Assembly (NCBI RefSeq): GCF_002994655.1
Contig: NZ_PPDL01000023.1
Span: 1-49,711 of the forward strand
Length of the DNA stretch: 49,711 bases
Direction of reading: 5' to 3'
Source of the DNA: Corynebacterium sp. 13CS0277
GTDB lineage: Bacteria > Actinomycetota > Actinomycetes > Mycobacteriales > Mycobacteriaceae
The translations under genes and the position numbers were made by a program. The notes under the pieces are model-generated. The model was not told where the DNA came from, did no database searches, and saw only the letters and a list, made by a program, of their open reading frames with translations. This document shows, in pieces, positions 24,914-34,489 of the stretch; the first letter of the stretch is position 1; each line of letters starts with the position of its first letter.

Positions 24914-25900
24914 ATGAGCAGCGCATCGGATACCACCCCCTCCTTCAACGCCCACGCCCGCACCCGCACCCCTGCCGATGTGGCCGCGGCCGATGCGGCC
25001 GCCGAGGAGGCCCTTGTGCAGCGCCTTGAGGAGCTGCGCACGGCAGGTGCGGCAGGAGCTGGCGATGTGGTCCTCAAGGAGGTGCTGGCGACGAGTGCCC
25101 TGTGGCCGGTGGAGACGGTCGCCACGGGCGCGCTGCTGCTGGGGGAGGAGCCTCGCACCGTGACCACGGGGCCCGCGGATAAGGTGTTCGCCTTGGCGTC
25201 GGTGACGAAGCCGCTCGTGGCCTACGCCGTCATGGTGGCAGTCGAAGAGGGAGCTCTGGAGCTCGACGAGGAGCTGCCCCCGGGGGCGAGCGTGCGGCAA
25301 CTCCTCAGCCACACAGGCGGGGTGGGGTTCGCCAGCCGTGCCCTGGAAAAGGCCCCCGGTCAGCGGCGCATCTACTCCTCCGCGGGCTATGAGATCCTCG
25401 CCGAGGCCGTCGCCCGCGCCACGGACATGCCCTTCGAGGAGTACTTCCATGAGGCGCTCTGCGTGCCGCTGGGGATGACCTCCACGACGCTGGCTGGCTC
25501 CGCGGGGCATGGGGCGCGCTCCACGGTGGGCGACCTTCTGCGCTTTGCCGCTGAGGTGCTCCACCCGCAGCTGCTGCACCCCAGCACCGTGGCGGAGATG
25601 CTCCACCCCCAGGGCGGGGATGTCGACGGCATCGTGCCGGGCTACGGGGCGTTCCGCCCCTGCCCCTGGGGGCTGGGCTTCGAACTCAAAGGCGTGAAGA
25701 ACCCCCACTGGACCGGGGCTGCCCAGCCGCCCCACACCGCCGGCCACTTCGGGCAGGCCGGCACCTTCCTCTGGGTGGATGTGGAGGAGCGTGTGGCGGC
25801 GGTGGCGCTCACAGATCGCGACTTCGGTCCCTGGGCGAAACCTGTGTGGTCCCCGTGGAATGACGCAGTGTTTGCTGCGCTGCGCGCTGCCCAAAACTAG
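24914..25900 (+). CDS. Beta-lactamase-fold serine hydrolase
   Basis: 328 residues from ATG 24914; GGGGA lies just upstream. The class-C beta-lactamase/transpeptidase fold is shown by Ser96-Val-Thr-Lys99 (ASVTKPLVAYAV), a YSS motif at Tyr154 in place of YxN, and HFGQAGTF in the position of the K/H-x-G motif. ARSTVGDLLRF and LGMTSTT are also typical. There is no signal peptide, so it acts in the cytoplasm, unlike true beta-lactamases. Related enzymes are esterases or peptidases; EstB is the model. The first 90 residues are alanine-rich and partly helical. Substrate unknown. Confidence 0.88.
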   Translation: MSSASDTTPSFNAHARTRTPADVAAADAAAEEALVQRLEELRTAGAAGAGDVVLKEVLATSALWPVETVATGALLLGEEPRTVTTGPADKVFALASVTKPLVAYAVMVAVEEGALELDEELPPGASVRQLLSHTGGVGFASRALEKAPGQRRIYSSAGYEILAEAVARATDMPFEEYFHEALCVPLGMTSTTLAGSAGHGARSTVGDLLRFAAEVLHPQLLHPSTVAEMLHPQGGDVDGIVPGYGAFRPCPWGLGFELKGVKNPHWTGAAQPPHTAGHFGQAGTFLWVDVEERVAAVALTDRDFGPWAKPVWSPWNDAVFAALRAAQN

Positions 25901-26541
25901 CCCTGAGCAGGCGGAAGTGGCCCGTGTGGCCCACGTTAAAGTAGTGGTTGAGAGTTGCCTGTGCTCACTTCCGTGACAAACAATGGTGGCGACACGCCGC
26001 ACCCCATGCGCCCGTCACCGAACTCCACGCACCTGCCCGCGCAGGGCACCGCGCCGCACCCGCTGGCGCACCCGAGCCGTGGACAGCAGTGACGCGCCCG
26101 GGGTGCCGCACATCAGACGAGATCGTTGGGGAAGACGATTTGGTCACACCGTGCGCACCGGCCCCCCACCAGCACAGCCACCAGCAGCCTCTCCGCCGCG
26201 GCCCCGTCCGCAGCAGGAAAACCACGTGGCACTGCGCCCTGGGAGGGGCGATTGCGCGCGGCCGCAGGACACCCACCACCTTCTTGTCAGGTGCGTGCAC
26301 GCCACCCTTGGAACACGTGGTTCTTCGAGGGATCGCGCCACCTGACGCCGGGGATGTACCCGGCCACTTGTCACCCTTGCGCCCGCACACGACGGAGAGC
26401 GCGCCGGGACTTCCTTGTCGGGGAGGACCCGTGGCGGAGTGGGGAGGCATGCACACCCGTGTACGGGTGGTACCTGCGGAATGGCCACATCTGTTCTTTT
26501 CCGCTTCCACCTCGACTGACTTTGCAAGGCTGTGCTTTCCC
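25901..26541. other. 641-base gap without a convincing gene
   Basis: Open frames run through on both strands because of the high GC content. They read as Pro/Arg/Thr-rich sequence, and none has a ribosome site. TTAAAGTAG at about 25936-25944 is the only AT-rich patch and may be a promoter element. The following gene is called from ATG 26542. Confidence 0.4.
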
Positions 26542-27027
26542 ATGACCCCGCCCCACACTGCCCTTGACGGCACTCGTCCCTTACACTCCTCGCCCTCCGC
26601 GGCACCTGCCCCGACTGTGGCCCCCGATGCGCCTGCCCCACAGGCGGCGCAGCTGGCCGTGATCCACGCCCAGGACATTCCCGCCCGGCTGCGGCCGGTG
26701 GTGGAAAACCTGGTGGCGGACCTGCTGCCCACCCCGGCCTCCACCCCCGTGGGCGGCGGCGTCGACATCTTTGCCGCCAGCGGATGGTTCCTTGGATGGC
26801 GCAGTGGCCCCACCCCGGGGCACACCTCCTGCCAGCAACTCACCGACGCCCCCGCCGAGGAACTCGAAGCACTGTCCGCAGCATTTCGGGAACTGGGTAC
26901 TGCCTATGGTGTGGATCTCGCGGTGCTGCCGGCACCCCGCTGGCGGGAAGCTGTCGATCTTGCCCCTGCACACTCGGCCGCCGAGCGCACCGGCGAGGAG
27001 CTGGCCCGCCGGGCCTTCGCGTCCTAA
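26542..27027 (+). CDS. Hypothetical protein (161 aa)
   Basis: ATG 26542 is taken as the start because the composition changes to protein-like here; AAGG lies about 13 bases upstream, which is weak. An alanine/proline-rich N-terminus (1-40) precedes a compact domain from about residue 42 (QAAQLAVIHAQDIPARLRPV). It contains VENLVADLLPTPASTPVGGG and several helices ending GEELARRAFAS. There is no signal or membrane span. I cannot assign a family. The longer open frame upstream is probably chance. Confidence 0.6.
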   Translation: MTPPHTALDGTRPLHSSPSAAPAPTVAPDAPAPQAAQLAVIHAQDIPARLRPVVENLVADLLPTPASTPVGGGVDIFAASGWFLGWRSGPTPGHTSCQQLTDAPAEELEALSAAFRELGTAYGVDLAVLPAPRWREAVDLAPAHSAAERTGEELARRAFAS

Positions 27028-27203
27028 CACCGGGTGGAAGCGGCAGCGCTCTGCTTCAGCGCATCCGTGGCGAGGACACTCGGCGGCAGTGGCTACCTGT
27101 GTGAAGGCCACCTGCTCAGCGGGCGTGGCCGTACACACGACAAGGGCACCGCATTACCCCAGGGTGGGGACGCGGTGCCTTCAAGGGACGTGCAGCCTGT
27201 GGA

Positions 27204-27470
27204 TTAGGCCTCCGGCAGGCCCCGGGTGGCATGGGAGGCGATGAACTCTGCGACGTCCTCGGCGGTGGCCAGGTTCGCCATGACACCGTCGTCCATCCGC
27301 ACCCCGAAGGCGTCCTCGCAGCGCACGGCAATATCGACCATCGACAGCGAGTCGATGCCCAGGTCCTTCGTCAGGGCCTTGGTGGGGTCCACCTCATCAA
27401 CCGTGAGCCCCGTGGCGGAGGAGATGATCTCGCGGATGTTCAGCGTCAGCTGCGGGGAGACAACGGCCAT
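27204..27470 (-). CDS. acpM: Acyl carrier protein
   Basis: 88 residues from ATG 27470, with GAGGAAG about 11 bases upstream. The four-helix ACP fold carries the phosphopantetheine site Ser41 in LGIDSLSMVDIAVRCEDAFG. Helix I (NIREIISSATGL) and the acidic helix II (DSLSMVDIAVRCEDAF) are typical. ACP carries acyl chains as 4'-phosphopantetheine thioesters. In mycobacteria acpM lies near aceE beside fabD, kasA and kasB; here those FAS-II genes are absent. Corynebacteria make fatty acids with type-I synthases, so this free ACP probably serves another acyl transfer, for example lipoate/octanoate or polyketide-type steps. Confidence 0.93.
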   Translation of the reverse strand: MAVVSPQLTLNIREIISSATGLTVDEVDPTKALTKDLGIDSLSMVDIAVRCEDAFGVRMDDGVMANLATAEDVAEFIASHATRGLPEA

Positions 27471-27794
27471 GGGGTACACACTTCCTCAACAAGGCAAACC
27501 CGCCACACCACCCACACCGAGGATGACGACATCCTGCGGGCTGGGTTGGCCAGAGCGCACTCGCGCTCACAGCGTGATGTGGGGCTGCGGGGAATCGGGG
27601 ACAAAAACTTACAATCACCTGCGTGGACACGAGTGTGCGCCGCAGGGGTCGTGCGGACAGGCGCTCTCGCGCGCGCCGCCTGCAAGATTCTAGCGCACCC
27701 GCGCCCTCCGCCCTGGATGCCTGCGCGCCCACGAGTGGTGGTGGGCAGGGCGGTGGTGGGGTGCGGTGGGATGCGAAGTTGTAGATTGTTACGC
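27471..27794. promoter_or_regulatory. Divergent promoter region of acpM and the hydrolase
   Basis: A 324-base region. On the plus strand TAGATT (27782-27787) lies 7 bases before the hydrolase ATG, so that gene is probably leaderless. On the minus strand TAAGTT (27606-27611), preceded by TG, could be the acpM -10 with a leader of about 130 bases. Confidence 0.45.
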
Positions 27795-29060
27795 ATGCCT
27801 GTCGACGTCGTGCACGCGGGAAAAATTGCCAGCCGCCTGGGCCGCAAAGCCGCCCAGCAACTCACCCCTGCGGGGCGCCGCCGGCGCGCCCTGGAACGTG
27901 CCGCCATCGACGCACCCACCTCGCGCCCCGGCCTGCACCACGTGGACGAACAGGGTGTGGTGGTGACCTGCGGGTGCCGCACCCACCAGCACCACTCGGA
28001 CACCCTCGTCACCCCGCCGGTGCGGCAGCAAACCCGCCCGGCAGAAGAGCTCCTGCGCCCTGGTTGTGGGGACACGGAACGTCCGGCGTATACGCAGCCG
28101 GTGGGGGATGCGGCCGCCCGCCACGAGCACGACGACGAGGCGGCCCCGGTGTCCGCCGCCGCGGCGGCGTCGGAGTGCACCCCCGTCGAGGTCGCCTACT
28201 ACCGGGTCGGTCCCCGGGTGACGGACGACAACCACACCACGGTGGTGTTCGTCCACGGATTTACCCTCGCCTCCGACTCCTTCTTCCTCCAGGTCGACTA
28301 CCTGCAGACCGTCTTTCCCGAAGTCACCAGCCTGCTTGTCGACGTCCGCGGCCACGGGCGCACCGGGAAAGTCGCCCCCTCGCTGTGCACGGTGGAGGGC
28401 ACCGCTGACGACGTGCTCGCCACCATCGCGATGCACGCGCCGCGAGGGCGCCTCATCCTCGTCGGGCATTCCCTCGGCGGGATGACGGTGCTCAACCTGC
28501 TGCGGCGGGCAGACAGCAGCGTGCAGGACCGCGTGGCGGGCGTACTGCTGCTGTCGACCGCGATCGAATCCTTGGCCTCCCAGGGGCTGCCGCAGGTGCT
28601 CGCCAGCCCCGTGGCGAACCTCGTCCACGACCAGATGGAGATCGCCCCGGAGCTCGCCCGCGAGTTCCGCACCCAGGTCGCCGAGCTCTTGGCACCCACC
28701 CTGGCGGCGACAGTGTTCTACCGGGACAGCACTCCCTACGACATCATCGAGTTCCACGCCTCCATGATCCACGACACCCCCTTGGAGACCATCGTCGGTT
28801 TCTTCGATGATCTGCAGGAACATGAGGAAACCGCCGCGGGCAAACTCCTGCGGCGGCTCGACGGCGCCTGCGTCGTGGGCGACAAAGACCACTTCACCCC
28901 ACTGGGGCAGACGGACCTCATCTGCCGGACGTGGACGCGGGCCACCCGCCACGTGCTGCGCGGGGTGGGGCACATGGTGATCCTGGAGGCCCCGGAGCTC
29001 GTCAACAGGGAACTGGGTCGCCTCGTGGCCCGCACGCTTCCGGCGCTGACCAGCCAGTAG
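27795..29060 (+). CDS. Alpha/beta hydrolase
   Basis: 421 residues from ATG 27795, just after a -10-like TAGATT. The N-terminal ~140 residues are a basic, alanine-rich and low-complexity region with HRRR-type stretches. The hydrolase fold begins near VAYYRVGPRV. The oxyanion strand is VVFVHGFTLASDSF, the nucleophile is Ser226 in VGHSLGGMTV, the acid is the Asp in VVGDKDHFTP, and the histidine is in GVGHMVILEAPE. All three triad residues are present, so it should be active, perhaps as an esterase or lipase. The long N-terminal extension is odd for the family and could be a membrane or cell-wall interaction region. It is divergent from the acyl carrier protein; a joint role is only a guess. Confidence 0.87.
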   Translation: MPVDVVHAGKIASRLGRKAAQQLTPAGRRRRALERAAIDAPTSRPGLHHVDEQGVVVTCGCRTHQHHSDTLVTPPVRQQTRPAEELLRPGCGDTERPAYTQPVGDAAARHEHDDEAAPVSAAAAASECTPVEVAYYRVGPRVTDDNHTTVVFVHGFTLASDSFFLQVDYLQTVFPEVTSLLVDVRGHGRTGKVAPSLCTVEGTADDVLATIAMHAPRGRLILVGHSLGGMTVLNLLRRADSSVQDRVAGVLLLSTAIESLASQGLPQVLASPVANLVHDQMEIAPELAREFRTQVAELLAPTLAATVFYRDSTPYDIIEFHASMIHDTPLETIVGFFDDLQEHEETAAGKLLRRLDGACVVGDKDHFTPLGQTDLICRTWTRATRHVLRGVGHMVILEAPELVNRELGRLVARTLPALTSQ

Positions 29061-29228
29061 GAGCACGCGGGGGCCTCGGCGGGTCCGGGGCGTCGGAGGG
29101 GGCGCGCTGCCGGCGCGGCTGAATCCTCCCACCGACGCATGGGCGTCCAGTCGCCAGTGGTGCGCGGCCGCCATCCCACGCCGCACCATGTGACCGGCGT
29201 GCGGGGCGGGACGACGGGGCGGTTGCCT

Positions 29229-31259
29229 TTAGCGGCCGACTTGCGCGCTGCCCGCGGTGGCGGTGGCGGACTCAGAGGTGCCGTCGGTGGTGACGGTGAC
29301 GGTGTACTCCTTATCCGCCGTCATGCCCGGGGCGCTGGCCTGCACGGCACCGAACTCCTTGGCCGCGGTGAGCTCCGCGAGGACCTCACCGTTGCTGTCG
29401 CGCACCTGCACCGTCGAGCCCTTCGCGCCGGCGAGCGGCACACTGATCCAGCTCTGGGAGCCGGCGTCGGGGTTTTGCACCATGCCCGTCGACCCGACCG
29501 CCACCAACGTGCCCCCGTCGAGGGTGAAGGTGTCGTCGAAGTCGAGGGCACCATCGCCGCCACCGGTCGGGCCCTGCACCAGCAGGGTGCCGCCCCGCAT
29601 GACGATCGAGCCGTTGGCATCCACACCATCGCCCTGGGCGTTGACGGTGTGCGTACCGCCCGCGATGGTCATGGTGACCTCCAGGGGGTCGGTGTCGGCG
29701 GTCTGCGCGTTCCAGCCGTCGTCGCTCGCCGTCACCGACGACGTGCCGCCGGTGGCGATGATCTGGTTGGCCTCCAGGCCCTCGGTGGAATGCTCCACCG
29801 TCAGATCACCGCCGGTGAGCAGCAGGAAACGCTCGCCGTGCACACCATCGTCGCCCGCGGCCAGGCGCACCGCACCGGAATCCATGCGCACGCCGAACCC
29901 ACCGTTGATGGCGTCGTCGGCGGCATCCACCGCCAGCGAAGCCGGCGTGTTCGCGGGCTGGCGGGTGGTGCTGGTCGTGACATCGATGTCGGCGTCGAGG
30001 TCGATGATGACGTAGCGGGAGGCATGAAGGCCCCGCGGCTTCGGGGAGCCGTCATCGCTTTCCTCAGAGGCCGTGGCACTCGTACCGGAGGATTCTCCAC
30101 CGGGGCCACCGGCGGGCCCGCCGAGGCTGCCGAAGCCGCCGGGCGGCGGCACCGGCCGGGAGCCGTCCCCCGCACCCGGGCCACCAGCGCCATCGCCTGT
30201 GGGCGGTGCTGGCATGTCGGTGGGCGCGCCGGCGGGCGGCTCACCCATCCCCGGGCGGTCGGGCATGCCACCCCCGGGAGCACCTGCCACGTCGCCCGCC
30301 GCAGTGTCCTCAGTGTGTGCCGTGGTGGCGGCACCGCCGCCGGCCCGCAGGTCCGTGGTACCGCCGGCCACCACGATGTCGCGGGCGGAGATCGCATCCA
30401 GTTGCGCGTCGACGCTGAGCTTCCCACCGGTGATGCCCACGAGGCCAGCATCCTCTGCGGTGGCGGACACACCGGTGCCCTGGGCGGTCACGGTCTGCTC
30501 CCCGCCGGCCAGCAGCACGCTGTGGGCGCCCCGTAGGCCATCGCCGCCGGCAGTCACCGTGAGCACACCATCGGTGATGAAGAGCTGCCCGGCCGCCGCC
30601 ACACCGTCGCCCGCCGACGTCACACTCAACGCGCCTGTGCCACTGATCGCCAGGTCGCCGGCCGCCTCGACGGCGGGTGCCGCCGGAGCGGTGCTGGTGG
30701 TGCCCGGGGTGCCGGCGGTGATGCTGCTGGTGCCCTCCAGCACGAGGCGCACCGTGGAGTCGACCCGCAGGGCTGCGGTCTCCGCGTCCGCGCTGCCCAG
30801 GTGGGCGTCCCGCAGCACCAGCACCACGGGCTCCGTGGTCGTGACCTGCACGCCCGCCGGGTAGTCGCCCTGCAGGGCGAACGAACCACCATGGTCGATG
30901 GTGACCGCGGTGGTGCTGGCGGGGATCTCCTCCGGGGTGCTGTCCGCCTGCGGGAAGGTGGCCGCCTCCAGGGGCATGGTGCCGGCGGTGGGGATGAGCT
31001 CCGCGTAGTCGCTGCTGCTGCCCGCCGGGGTGGCCGTGTAGCTCGACGCCGCGTCGCTGGATGCGACGGGCACCTCTGCGGCCTGGCAGCCGGCCAGCAC
31101 ACTACCCGCAGCGCCCAGTGCGGCGAGCGACAGCGCGGTCCGGCGGATGCGGGTCCGGGCGGCCCGTGCACGGCCGGCGGGGTGCGCGGCCCGGGCGGCA
31201 GCCCGGGTGGCACCTGCGGTGCCTGCGGGGGTGGCTGTGGTGTCGGTCGGGGTGGTCAT
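29229..31259 (-). CDS. Lipoprotein with Cthe_2159-like carbohydrate-binding beta-helix
   Basis: 676 residues from ATG 31259. After a 35-residue basic head comes a lipoprotein signal peptide with the lipobox LAGC (Cys58), so the mature protein sits on the outer face of the membrane. Two long regions (about 115-320 and 410-640) are built of short beta repeats such as ISGTGALSVTSAGDGV and MTIAGGTHTVNAQGDGVDAN. This is the pattern of the Cthe_2159 family of carbohydrate-binding beta-helix proteins. An ~80-residue Pro/Gly/Asp-rich linker (about 325-405) splits them. Paired aspartates in the repeats could bind Ca2+. It is probably an adhesion or polysaccharide-binding protein. No ribosome site is close to the start. 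Confidence 0.82.
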   Translation of the reverse strand: MTTPTDTTATPAGTAGATRAAARAAHPAGRARAARTRIRRTALSLAALGAAGSVLAGCQAAEVPVASSDAASSYTATPAGSSSDYAELIPTAGTMPLEAATFPQADSTPEEIPASTTAVTIDHGGSFALQGDYPAGVQVTTTEPVVLVLRDAHLGSADAETAALRVDSTVRLVLEGTSSITAGTPGTTSTAPAAPAVEAAGDLAISGTGALSVTSAGDGVAAAGQLFITDGVLTVTAGGDGLRGAHSVLLAGGEQTVTAQGTGVSATAEDAGLVGITGGKLSVDAQLDAISARDIVVAGGTTDLRAGGGAATTAHTEDTAAGDVAGAPGGGMPDRPGMGEPPAGAPTDMPAPPTGDGAGGPGAGDGSRPVPPPGGFGSLGGPAGGPGGESSGTSATASEESDDGSPKPRGLHASRYVIIDLDADIDVTTSTTRQPANTPASLAVDAADDAINGGFGVRMDSGAVRLAAGDDGVHGERFLLLTGGDLTVEHSTEGLEANQIIATGGTSSVTASDDGWNAQTADTDPLEVTMTIAGGTHTVNAQGDGVDANGSIVMRGGTLLVQGPTGGGDGALDFDDTFTLDGGTLVAVGSTGMVQNPDAGSQSWISVPLAGAKGSTVQVRDSNGEVLAELTAAKEFGAVQASAPGMTADKEYTVTVTTDGTSESATATAGSAQVGR

Positions 31260-31719
31260 GATGGCAACACGTCGCTTTCACTGGACAAGGGGGAAAGGGG
31301 AGTGGAAGAGAAACAGACACGAAGCATCGACTGTCGTCGACTCGGGCCCGACCACGCGGTGGGGACACAGAGCCTTTCATGGGTCGGGTGCGTGGTGTCT
31401 AGTGTGGCGTGCCTGGGTGAAAAATCACCCCGCAGTGACCTGGGGATCCCTGGGAGATGTTCTCCAGCTTCCTGGGAGCGTCGCAGTGCTCGTCCCATGA
31501 GCGTGAGGCATGTCGCCCCGGTTGGAGCGGCCTGTGCGGGCGGCTGGTGTGGGGCCGCGGGGCGTCACGCACGCGCCGACGTCCCCACCTGGTACCCGCC
31601 GGCGTGCGCCCGGGTGCCTTCCCCCTCCTGTGGCCTCCGGGCCCCACAACGCGCGGCAGCCCGCCGGCCCCGGACCACGCGGCGGCGTGGTGGGGCGGGC
31701 GGGCTGCGTGAGCCACTTC
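31260..31719. other. Intergenic region downstream of aceE
   Basis: About 460 bases upstream of the lipoprotein gene and downstream of aceE. A perfect short hairpin, GGGTGAAAAATCACCC, lies at 31415-31430. No gene is supported; the long frames are GC-rich artefacts. Confidence 0.4.
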
Positions 31720-31738
31720 CCCCGGGGTGGTCCCGGGG
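31720..31738 (-). terminator. Possible terminator hairpin after aceE
   Basis: CCCCGGG and CCCGGGG pair around a 5-base loop, 16 bases beyond the aceE stop on the minus strand. No T-tract follows. Confidence 0.45.
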
Positions 31739-31753
31739 TGGGCCTGGTGGCGT

Positions 31754-34489
31754 CTACGCCTGCGTCGGGTCGGAGAGGTTGAACTCTTCGGCGGCCTTCT
31801 GCACGGCCTCGATGCCGATCTTGCCTTCGCGGGCCAGGCCTGCGAGGGCGGCAACGGCGACGGATTCGGCGTCGTTGTTGAAGAAACGGCGGGCGGCGGG
31901 GCGGGTATCGGAGAACCCGAAGCCGTCGGCGCCGAGGGTGGTGTAGTCGCCCGGCACCCACTTGCGGATCATCTCCGGCAGGTCGGTGGCGAAGTCACTG
32001 ACCGCAATGAAGGGGCCTTCCACGCCGGCGAGCTGGGTGGCGACGAACGGGGCGTCGATCGTCGCGGCCGGGTTGCGCAGCTGCTCCTTGTCCTTGGCGT
32101 GGCCGTCGCGGGCGAGCTCCGACCAGGAGGTGACGGAGAAAATATTGGACTGCACGCCGTACTGCTCCGCGAGCAGGTCTGCGGCGCCGAGGGCGGCCTG
32201 CATGCCAATGCCGCTGGCCAGCAGGTTGACGACCCGGTCGCCGGCCTCGGCCGGGCGGTACAGGTAGATGCCCTTGTGCAGGCCCTCGACGTCGAGGTTC
32301 TCCGGCTCCGCGGGCTGTGGGGTCGGCTCGTTGTAGATCGTCAGGTAGTAGATGACGTCCTCGCCGCGGCCCTCACCGTACATCCGGTCAATGCCCTCCC
32401 GCACCAGGTGGGCGACCTCGTAGGCGAACGCCGGATCGTAGGAAACAACACCCGGGTTGGTGGCGGCAATGATGGGGGAGTGGCCGTCCATGTGCTGCAG
32501 GCCCTCACCGGTCAGGGTGGTGCGGCCCGCAGTCGCGCCCAGCAGGAAGCCGCGCGCCATCTGGTCAGCGGCCGCCCAAATGGAGTCGGCGGTGCGCTGG
32601 AAACCGAACATCGAGTAGAAGATGTACAGCGGGACCATCGCCTCCCCGTGGGTGGCGTAGGAGGTGCCGGCGGCAATGAACTCCGCCATGGAGCCCGCCT
32701 CGTTGATGCCCTCGTGGAGGATCTGCCCGTCGGTGGCCTCCCGGTAGCTGAGCATGAGGTCGTGGTCGACCGGGATGTAGTTCTGGCCGTGCGGGTTGTA
32801 GATCTTCAGCGTCGGGAACCAGGAGTCCATGCCGAAGGTGCGCGCCTCATCGGGGATGATCGGCACGAAACGCTTACCCAGCTCCTTGTCGCGCATGAGC
32901 TCCTTGAAGGTACGCACCACCGCCATGGTGGTCGCCACCTCCTGCTTGCCGGAACCCTTCCGCAGGATCTTCAGATCATCCATGCTGGGCACCGCCAGCG
33001 GGGCGTAGGTGCTGCGGCGCTCCGGCAGGTAGCCGCCCAGCTCCTTCCGGCGGGCCAGCATGTACTGGATCTCCGGGGAATCCGGGCCCGGGTTGTAGTA
33101 CGGCGGCAGGTAGGGATCCTTCTCCAGCACCTCGTCAGAGATCGGGATGTCCTGCTTGTCGCGGAACTGCTTCAGGTCCTCCAGGGTCAGCTTCTTCATC
33201 TGGTGGGTGGCGTTGCGACCCTCGAAGTTGTGGCCCAGGCCGTAGCCCTTAATGGTGTGCGCCAGGATGACCGTCGGGCGGTCCTTCGTCTCCAGGGCGC
33301 GCTTGAACGCGGCGTAGATCTTGCGGTAGTCGTGGCCGCCGCGCGGCAGACGCCAAATCTCCTCATCGGTCATGTCCTCCACCAGCTTCGCGGTGCGGGG
33401 ATCCCGGTTGAAGAAGTGCTCGCGCACGTAGGCGCCGTCGTTGGCCTTGAAGGTCTGGAAGTCACCGTCGGAGGTCTTGTTCATCAGGTCGACGAGCGCG
33501 CCCTCCTTATCCTTCGCGAAGAGCTCATCCCACTCGCGGCCCCACACGACCTTGATGACGGACCAGCCGGCACCGCGGAAGAAGGACTCCAGCTCCTGGA
33601 TGATCTTCGTGTTACCACGCACCGGGCCGTCGAGGCGCTGCAGGTTGCAGTTCACCACGAAGGTCAAGTTGTCGAGGTTGTTCACCGCCGCCTGCTGGAT
33701 GAGGCCGCGGGACTCCGGCTCGTCCATCTCGCCGTCGCCGAGGAACGCCCACACGTGCTGATCGGAGGTGTCCTTAATGCCCCGGTTGTGCAGGTAGCGG
33801 TTGAACCGCGCCTGGTAGATCGCATCCATCGGGCCCAAGCCCATGGACACGGTGGGGAACTCCCAGAAATCGGGCATGCACTTCGGGTGCGGGTAGGACG
33901 GCATGCCGCCCTGCTCCCGGGACACTTCCTGGCGGAAACCGTCGAGGTCGTCCTCCGTCAGACGCCCCTCGAGGAAGGCGCGCGCGTACATGCCGGGGGA
34001 GGCGTGACCCTGGAAGAAGATCTGGTCGCCGCCGCCCGGGTGGTCCTTGCCGCGGAAGAAGTGGTTCATGCCCACCTCGTACAGCGGGGCCGAGGAGGCG
34101 TAGGTGGAAATGTGGCCGCCTACACCAATTCCGGGGCGCTGGGCGCGGTGCACCATGATGGCCGCGTTCCAGCGAATCCACTTCCGGTAGCGCTTCTCCA
34201 TCTCCTCGTCGCCGGGGAACTCCGGCTCCATCGACGTCGGAATGGTGTTGACGTAGTCCGTCGACGTCAACGGCGGCAGCGGCACCCGCTTCGCGGTCGC
34301 GCGCTCCAGCAGCCGGAGCATCAGGAAGCGGGCACGATCCAAATCAGAACGATCCAGCAGGCCATCGAGAGACTCCAGCCACTCGCGGGTCTCTTCCGGA
34401 TCGGAATCGTTCAGGTAGGACGCCACGCCATCGCGCATGAGCGCAAAGTTCGTGCCGTCCGTGTCGTACCGGGGCTGATTGTCAGCCAT
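31754..34489 (-). CDS. aceE: Pyruvate dehydrogenase E1 component (homodimeric)
   Basis: 911 residues, the normal length for AceE. It decarboxylates pyruvate with thiamine diphosphate and passes the acetyl group to the lipoyl E2. In corynebacteria E1 works in a mixed complex with 2-oxoglutarate dehydrogenase (OdhA). ATG 34489 has AAGGAGG at the right spacing; the longer frame upstream has no site. The thiamine-pyrophosphate motif [10 protein letters not shown]...[13 protein letters not shown] begins near residue 250. [36 protein letters not shown] and the transketolase-type second half are all as expected. The ending [14 protein letters not shown] is complete. It is divergent from the DUF3052 gene, as in mycobacteria (Rv2241 and Rv2239c). 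Confidence 0.97.
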   Translation of the reverse strand: MADNQPRYDTDGTNFALMRDGVASYLNDSDPEETREWLESLDGLLDRSDLDRARFLMLRLLERATAKRVPLPPLTSTDYVNTIPTSMEPEFPGDEEMEKRYRKWIRWNAAIMVHRAQRPGIGVGGHISTYASSAPLYEVGMNHFFRGKDHPGGGDQIFFQGHASPGMYARAFLEGRLTEDDLDGFRQEVSREQGGMPSYPHPKCMPDFWEFPTVSMGLGPMDAIYQARFNRYLHNRGIKDTSDQHVWAFLGDGEMDEPESRGLIQQAAVNNLDNLTFVVNCNLQRLDGPVRGNTKIIQELESFFRGAGWSVIKVVWGREWDELFAKDKEGALVDLMNKTSDGDFQTFKANDGAYVREHFFNRDPRTAKLVEDMTDEEIWRLPRGGHDYRKIYAAFKRALETKDRPTVILAHTIKGYGLGHNFEGRNATHQMKKLTLEDLKQFRDKQDIPISDEVLEKDPYLPPYYNPGPDSPEIQYMLARRKELGGYLPERRSTYAPLAVPSMDDLKILRKGSGKQEVATTMAVVRTFKELMRDKELGKRFVPIIPDEARTFGMDSWFPTLKIYNPHGQNYIPVDHDLMLSYREATDGQILHEGINEAGSMAEFIAAGTSYATHGEAMVPLYIFYSMFGFQRTADSIWAAADQMARGFLLGATAGRTTLTGEGLQHMDGHSPIIAATNPGVVSYDPAFAYEVAHLVREGIDRMYGEGRGEDVIYYLTIYNEPTPQPAEPENLDVEGLHKGIYLYRPAEAGDRVVNLLASGIGMQAALGAADLLAEQYGVQSNIFSVTSWSELARDGHAKDKEQLRNPAATIDAPFVATQLAGVEGPFIAVSDFATDLPEMIRKWVPGDYTTLGADGFGFSDTRPAARRFFNNDAESVAVAALAGLAREGKIGIEAVQKAAEEFNLSDPTQA

